Positions 56,393 through 64,000 of a stretch of 64,000 bases of DNA are shown here, piece by piece. Under the pieces are notes generated by a model. The model saw only the letters and a list, made by a program, of their open reading frames with translations. It was not told the origin of the DNA and did not search any database. Source of the stretch: Laetiporus sulphureus 93-53 (taxonomy: Eukaryota; Basidiomycota; Agaricomycetes; Polyporales; Laetiporaceae); the NCBI RefSeq assembly GCF_001632365.1, contig NW_024468510.1:188310-252309 (forward strand), in the 5' to 3' direction. The first letter of the stretch is position 1. Each line of letters starts with the position of its first letter. Made by a program: the position numbers and the translations under genes.

Positions 56393-57168
56393 ATGCAATC
56401 TTCACCAGACACAACCACCAACAGCACCGACACAGATGGCACACCACCCAAGCCAAGCATCCACCTCACTATCCCTCCGCGGCTGTTCATCCTCCCGGGC
56501 TCAGCACTCCTTCTCGGCGCGATGATCGGCCTACGACGCGGTGCCCGCACTGCCGCACTGCAGTTCCTCGCCGAGAACGTGCACCGGCCGCCGACGACAG
56601 TGCGCGGGTGGTATTTCTACAACAAGACAAAGAACTACCGGGTGTTGATGGCGGGAATGAAAGAATCGGGAAAGGAGGCCGCGCGGCTGGGAGCGACGGC
56701 GGGCGTGTGGGTCGCACTCGAGGAGGGGTGCGAACGCGTTGACGGGCTAGCGAAAGAGGCACAAGAGGTCATCGCGGCGATGGGGACCGCGAGCGTGTTC
56801 TCCGTCGTGTGTAAGTTCTCCGTATCGCATTTGTCGAAGGCTTGGGCTTGGGCTCGAGGCTGGGTATCGATGCTCACCTCGGTGGCTTTGGTCGCTGCTA
56901 TCGATTCTGATTACCCATTCTTCAAATTTGCCCCCGCTATCTCTCGCTTCCATATTCCGTACCTCGTCCCCCGTTTATTAGACGCTCGGCTCTACGTGTA
57001 ACGCTGTGCTGACCGGACTGGACAGACCGACTGCCATGGAAGACGGCGCAACGGGCGTTGGGGCTGGGGCTGGTGATTGGGGCGGTGCTCCGCGGACTGC
57101 GGTGGGGGAGAGACAACCTGGCGGAGCAGGCGGCGGCTGTGGCGGAACGGCGGGATGGGAGGGGGTGA
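56393..57168 (+). CDS. Small membrane protein, possibly Tim17/22-like, unknown function
   Basis: Two exons, 56393-56810 and 57026-57168, are joined by a 215-nt intron. The donor (gtaagt) and acceptor (gacag) fit exactly and make a Tyr codon. The 186-residue protein has a polar start (MQSSPDTTTNSTDTD) and a first span (RLFILPGSALLLGAMIGLRR). A conserved-looking middle follows (AENVHRPPTTVRGWYFYNKT), then a Gly/Ala helix (LGATAGVWVALEEG). After the splice, a final span reads QRALGLGLVIGAVLRGLRWG. Glycine-rich spans of this kind recall Tim17/Tim22-type proteins of mitochondrial membranes, but I see no definite signature. The stop lies 163 bp upstream of the SCH9 ATG on the same strand. Confidence 0.7.
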
Positions 57169-57331
57169 GTCGAGCTGAGGCTAGACCGCGTATGGGTAGA
57201 CGATGGCGAAAAGCATTTTCGTGGGCTGAATATGATTGAGGGTGCAAAATGAGTCAAGGAGGGCACACGAGGAGCATCAAAAGAACAGTGGAAGTACTTG
57301 GAACAATTGCGTAGTGGGGGGCAGCGCGCGG

Positions 57332-60363
<3,032 letters not shown>

Positions 60364-61032
60364 TCGCCTCCATTCGTCTCCGCAATGCTCCTGCTTCCAT
60401 CTTTCATCACACCTTTCTTCACCACGTTTCGTCTTGTTCTGGATCTGGTCCAGCCTCAAACTCAATGTTTCGATCGAACGACATTCCCGAGCATCAAAGT
60501 CAGTATCAGTTCCCTTACCATATGGACCAGCTGCTCTGGCGTTACTACCACTAAGAGCCACGTATCAGGTATCACCACACGACTACGATCCGCGCGGTTT
60601 ACTATCAATTTTTTTTTTTACCCGTAACCCTTCATATGCCCCATTTTGCCATTGTTCACGTCCTAACGTCCCTTCATGTGTCAGTAACTTTATTCACGTC
60701 CGTGATCCGCTGCCTGGTAGACTTTGCGAACGTCTGCGAGGTCGAAGTAGACGGCGTGCATGCCTGTGCTCCTAGTTACGTGTACAGCATGAGATATGTC
60801 TTTCGGCCGCAATTAATTGCATGTATTGTACAATTTTTGTAGTGTGTAACGTTACACGCGGGCGCCCGCGATCCTGACGAATTCTCGTATCACTCGCTTC
60901 AGCTATGTTGGGATCTGAGGTTCAGCATGAGAGTGCTGCATCTGCGATGCTGTCTGCCGTGCAAACGACCCCGAGCGATATATATATCTCTAGTCTGTTG
61001 TACGTGTACAAGAGGGAAGTCGGTATATGACG
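60364..61032. other. Intergenic region between convergent SCH9 and Apd1-like genes
   Basis: A T-run near 60608-60619 could be part of a 3' end. No gene or RNA is recognised. Confidence 0.5.
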
Positions 61033-62351
61033 TTACCAATCGTGCAGCGTCGCAGCGCCAGGACGAGAGAGGTTGATGCCGCCCCGTAGCAGAGGCGGGA
61101 GGATCTTCCCACCAATGACCGTCTCCTTCACGATCGCGTCCACCTCGTGCGGCGTAACGCGCCCGTACCAGACACACGAGCCCTGAGGAGTATTGATCTG
61201 CAATAAAGCGGCCAAACTCAGTATAGTCAACGCGGAAGACCTGCCAATAGACCTCACAATGACGTTGCCGGCGAACTTGTGCCCGCCCATGTGAGAATTG
61301 CGGATGATGAGCATGCGCTTCTGGTCGGCGGAGTCGACGGCCTCGAGGCGGCGGCGGAACTCGGTGTCCTTCTCTGCGGGCGTGCCGGGGGTGTCTTCGA
61401 ACGCGGTGCTGGAAAACGATGGGTCCTCGAGCTGCGTGTGCACTTCCCAGCCTGCGCGCTCGAGGGATTCCTGGAAAGCTGCGCATCCAATTTTAGTATC
61501 TAGAAGGAGAAAATGGACGTCATGTCTACACACTGTGCGCTAACTTTGGGGCGGCGATCCCGCAGCGGTTGTCCCTTCGCTTGTGGGAGCCTGATAATGG
61601 GCTACAAGTTCAGACATTGATGACGTCTGCGGATAAAATGCACTCACAGATGGTGATCACGCAATTATACGGCAGCACCCATGTCTTCACCTGGCTGCCT
61701 TCTGCAGGGGCAGGCCCGTCCCGCTCAAGGGACTTCCACAGCTGCTTCGCTCCCTCCTCCGAGCACATGACTTCCGTGACCACCTTGTAGTCAGGGAAGA
61801 CGAGCACTGTGTCCTGCATCGGGTCCTCGCAGACGGTGTTGTGGCTGCCATTCAGAATGGTCACCTTTCTCGTCGCGGACGAGTCGTACACGCCTGGGAC
61901 CGCGTTCTCGCTGCCGGATGGCGGCGGCTTCTTCCCCTTTTTCGGAGCATCGCCGTGCGCGGCATCGAGGTAGAATGCGAGGGTGCCATCAGCTTCCGTC
62001 ACCTCTTTTTCCCAGTCTGATTTCCCGGTGGATATGACGAGCTGCGCGATAGAATATCAGAGTTCTTTACGAAACGAGGGGAGCAGAATATCACACCTGG
62101 CGGTGGTAGGGCTTTACGGAGCCAAGCATCTGCGACTCCATGTCTACATCGAACCTTGATGGATATTCATCGTGCCCTATACACGGTCAACAGGGCATCG
62201 TGCGCGAGCGCGGCTACGCACCTGCGTCGCACGGGATGCCGCAGGTCCTGCAGTCCGCGTCGGACACGGGGATGTCGGCGGCCTTGAGCTCAGCGGACTG
62301 GTCCGAGTCGCCGCCTAGGACGTATGCCTTGAGCTTGCGGAGGGTGCTCAT
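61033..62351 (-). CDS. Sucrase/ferredoxin-like Fe-S protein, Apd1/Aim32 type
   Basis: This is a thioredoxin-like 2Fe-2S protein of the Apd1/Aim32 family, whose cluster is held by two Cys and two His. The ATG at 62351 gives MSTLRKLKAYVLGGDSDQSA, then DADCRTCGIPCD. Spliced exons give DMESQMLGSVKPYHRQ, VISTGKSDWEKEVTEADG and WVLPYNCVIT. The family signatures SHKRRDNRCGIAAPKLAH and RNSHMGGHKFAGNVI follow. The two histidines of that second block (HMGGH) are the expected ligands, and the end is VWYGRVTPHEVDAIV then LSRPGAATLHDW. A Lys/Pro/Gly-rich insertion (APKKGKKPPPSGSENA) interrupts the middle. Apd1 acts in the cytosol and Aim32 in mitochondria. No leader is obvious here, so Apd1 is the likelier match. 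Confidence 0.85.
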
Positions 62352-63463
62352 GGTGGTGGAGGCTGCGGAGGATTGTCCATTAGAGTCGCAGGCTTTTGTA
62401 ATGCAGAACAGCCGCGACGGAACGCGATGATGAAGTGGCTCGGCATCTGCAACTGCCCGGTCGGCTTATCAGATAATGCGATAACATACCTGATCCGGTT
62501 GGTGCCCTGAATCATTACTCTCTACTGTTTCTCATCTGTTCACTTGATTAGTTCTCGACTCACTGCGCCGCCGAAGTGAACTAGTTTTTTTATTGCGTCG
62601 CCTTCGTCTCTCAGCGTAATTCTAGTCTCGGGATCTACTAGCTACTCCTCATAAGTACTCTACTCGACCAGTCCGGCATCTCAGTCGAGGACCCGAAAGT
62701 TGCCGAAACACACCTCTGCTCTACAGAGTCGGATTGTAATTTGTCGTGCGCGGTGACCTCCTCTTCAAGTGGTGACCGACGTAAGGGATCGATGGAGGGC
62801 TGCAGCCGTCGACGACGTGTGCAGTTGACTGGCAGACCTGTGCCGCACCCTACTGCGCAGTCTTTTCGGTACATGACGGAGTGCACGCCTCCCTGCTTCC
62901 CCTGATACACGCTACTTATGGCTGGTACGGAAGGCGACCGTGAGGTTCTATCGGGCACGAGGTGACTGATGTGCCCCGGCCTCCAGGCCCGTCGTCTCGG
63001 CAAGAAACCAGAAGTGCCGCGCAATCCAGCTTCCTCTAACGGGCACCTGATGTTCAAACGTTCAACGTTCAACCCGGATCGCAGGAATTTTGAGAGTGTG
63101 CAGCTTGAAAGGGTATTCTCAGTTCTCAGTAAACGTATTTCATCTGCGAGCAGCGTTCGTTTATTCCCTTTACAGGAAAAGACTCGGACATCGATAGTCA
63201 CTCGCTTCGGGATCACAATCGCAACCTCGGAGGGATTGGGATGAAATTTATTGCCAGACATTTATCATGAGATAACGATTAGAGTTACTCAGCACGCTGG
63301 CGAGAGGATAAAAGCAGAAACCCCAACTTTGAGACCTGATCGATGATCCCTCAGTCGCAGGTTGTTCTCCCAGGTTGAACGAGCATCCAGTGGCGTCCCA
63401 GTTCACAAGCAAGTCGTTAGCGAACGTCTTGCTTTCCGCTTCCGTCGCTGTGTGTCTTCGACT
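62352..63463. other. Intergenic region, no gene accepted
   Basis: 1.1 kb between divergent genes. A 207-codon minus-strand frame (63261-62638) begins with ATG but is Arg/Ser-rich without motifs. A small triple repeat of GTTCAAC-like units lies at 63052-63074. Confidence 0.45.
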
Positions 63464-64000
63464 ATGAGCGAGGCTCTTTCCAAAACTGCAACCGGCGAGC
63501 AATATCACGACTTTGGTGACGTCGCCGGCATGAGTATGTCATTCGCCGTTTATTTTGTGATTAGCCGAGCTAGGACTAAGTGATACCAGATATCGTGCAG
63601 ACCGCTACAGACGATAGAGTGCTTGTCGACGAACCATCGGAGTTAGACCTCATTACCTCTATTCGGGGAATGTACAGGATCCTTGACCTCATCACCGAGC
63701 AAGGGAGCAGTGGGCTCGGTAATCCCTATATTCTCCCATGCTGAATCGTCACCTCATCACTATTTTGTTAGTGGACAAGATTATCATTGATCAACAATCG
63801 CTTGGGCGGCTTATCAACGATCTTCAACCAGGAGCATATGCTTCGTTGATGAAAGTTGATTTCGCGGCGCTCGACAACTTGATCGTGAAGCCCATCGGTT
63901 TGTATGGAAGTAAAGAAGAGATTGTTCGCTTCCTGAAGGACAGAAACGTCGTAAATGGGAAGACGTACGTGTCTGTGACTGCCCTACAACAACGGCTCTG
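63464..64000 (+). CDS. Unknown protein, 5' part (runs off the right edge)
   Basis: I do not recognise this family. The ATG at 63464 gives MSEALSKTATGEQYHDFGDV. A first intron (donor gtatgt, acceptor ccag) joins to NIVQTATDDRVLVDEPSELD and ITSIRGMYRILDLITEQGSS. A second (donor gtaatc, acceptor gttag) joins to KIIIDQQSLGRLINDLQPGA, YASLMKVDFAALDNLIVKPI and LYGSKEEIVRFLKDRNVVNG. The frame stays open to the window end. The sequence is helical and soluble, with no signal peptide. Regular spacing of hydrophobic residues suggests a folded domain. I suspect a basidiomycete-expanded family, which is inference. Confidence 0.6.

Noticed and set aside
62638..63261. 207-codon minus-strand frame with ATG
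   Set aside because: It is Arg/Ser-rich without hydrophobic core pattern or motif, and lies in a promoter interval.

Overview
This window looks like nuclear DNA from a basidiomycete fungus, most likely an Agaricomycete. Nearly every gene is split by short introns (about 50-80 nt) with GT..AG ends and CTNAY-like branch sites. Genes are packed about one per 2.4 kb on both strands, and the proteins are typical of filamentous basidiomycetes: extracellular DUF4965/DUF1793 glutaminases, a GH18 chitinase, SUT-type MFS, STRIPAK, Sch9 and Dre2. I see no rRNA, tRNA, CRISPR array, transposase or virus-like gene. Identities come from reading motifs by eye; I could run no database search. Spliced boundaries are my own models unless I call a join exact.

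Layout. 1-7.3 kb, all minus strand: secreted enzymes, namely two tandem glutaminase-A-like genes (the first runs off the left edge) and a GH18 chitinase. 7.3-9.0 kb: no gene seen. 9.1-15.2 kb: a Pro/Ser-rich orphan, a coiled-coil plus RE/RD-repeat protein that may be WTAP/Mum2-like, and a STEEP1 (UPF0428) protein. 15.5-28.1 kb: an Avo2-like ankyrin protein, a SUT-family sugar transporter, the diphthamide ligase DPH6, and the ubiquitin E1 enzyme UBA1. 29.1-39.6 kb: a Pho80/Pcl-like cyclin, the STRIPAK subunit STRIP1/Far11, DPH1, and an RNPS1-like SR protein. 39.7-52.8 kb: NPC1, an orphan, a C2H2 transcription factor, a Cyc2-like mitochondrial reductase, DRE2, BCD1 and MED18. 53.2-64.0 kb: a forkhead factor, a tentative small spliced gene, a small glycine-rich membrane protein, the AGC kinase SCH9, an Apd1/Aim32-type Fe-S protein, and the 5' end of an unrecognised gene that runs off the right edge.

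How the genes relate. This is not an operon-like or metabolic cluster. It is mostly conserved housekeeping and regulatory genes behind a secreted-hydrolase edge. Two links recur: diphthamide synthesis (DPH1 and DPH6, about 13 kb apart) and growth signalling (an Avo2-like TORC2 candidate and the TORC1 effector Sch9, about 40 kb apart). Six neighbouring pairs are head to head over 0.2-0.7 kb, so shared promoters are likely. Several convergent pairs are only 70-180 bp apart. I found no clear new molecular system. The most useful open points are the orphan genes at 9084, 44538, 56393 and 63464, the tentative spliced gene at 55621-56239, the 20-nt inverted repeat near 11.0 kb, and the broken-looking 5' end of NPC1.
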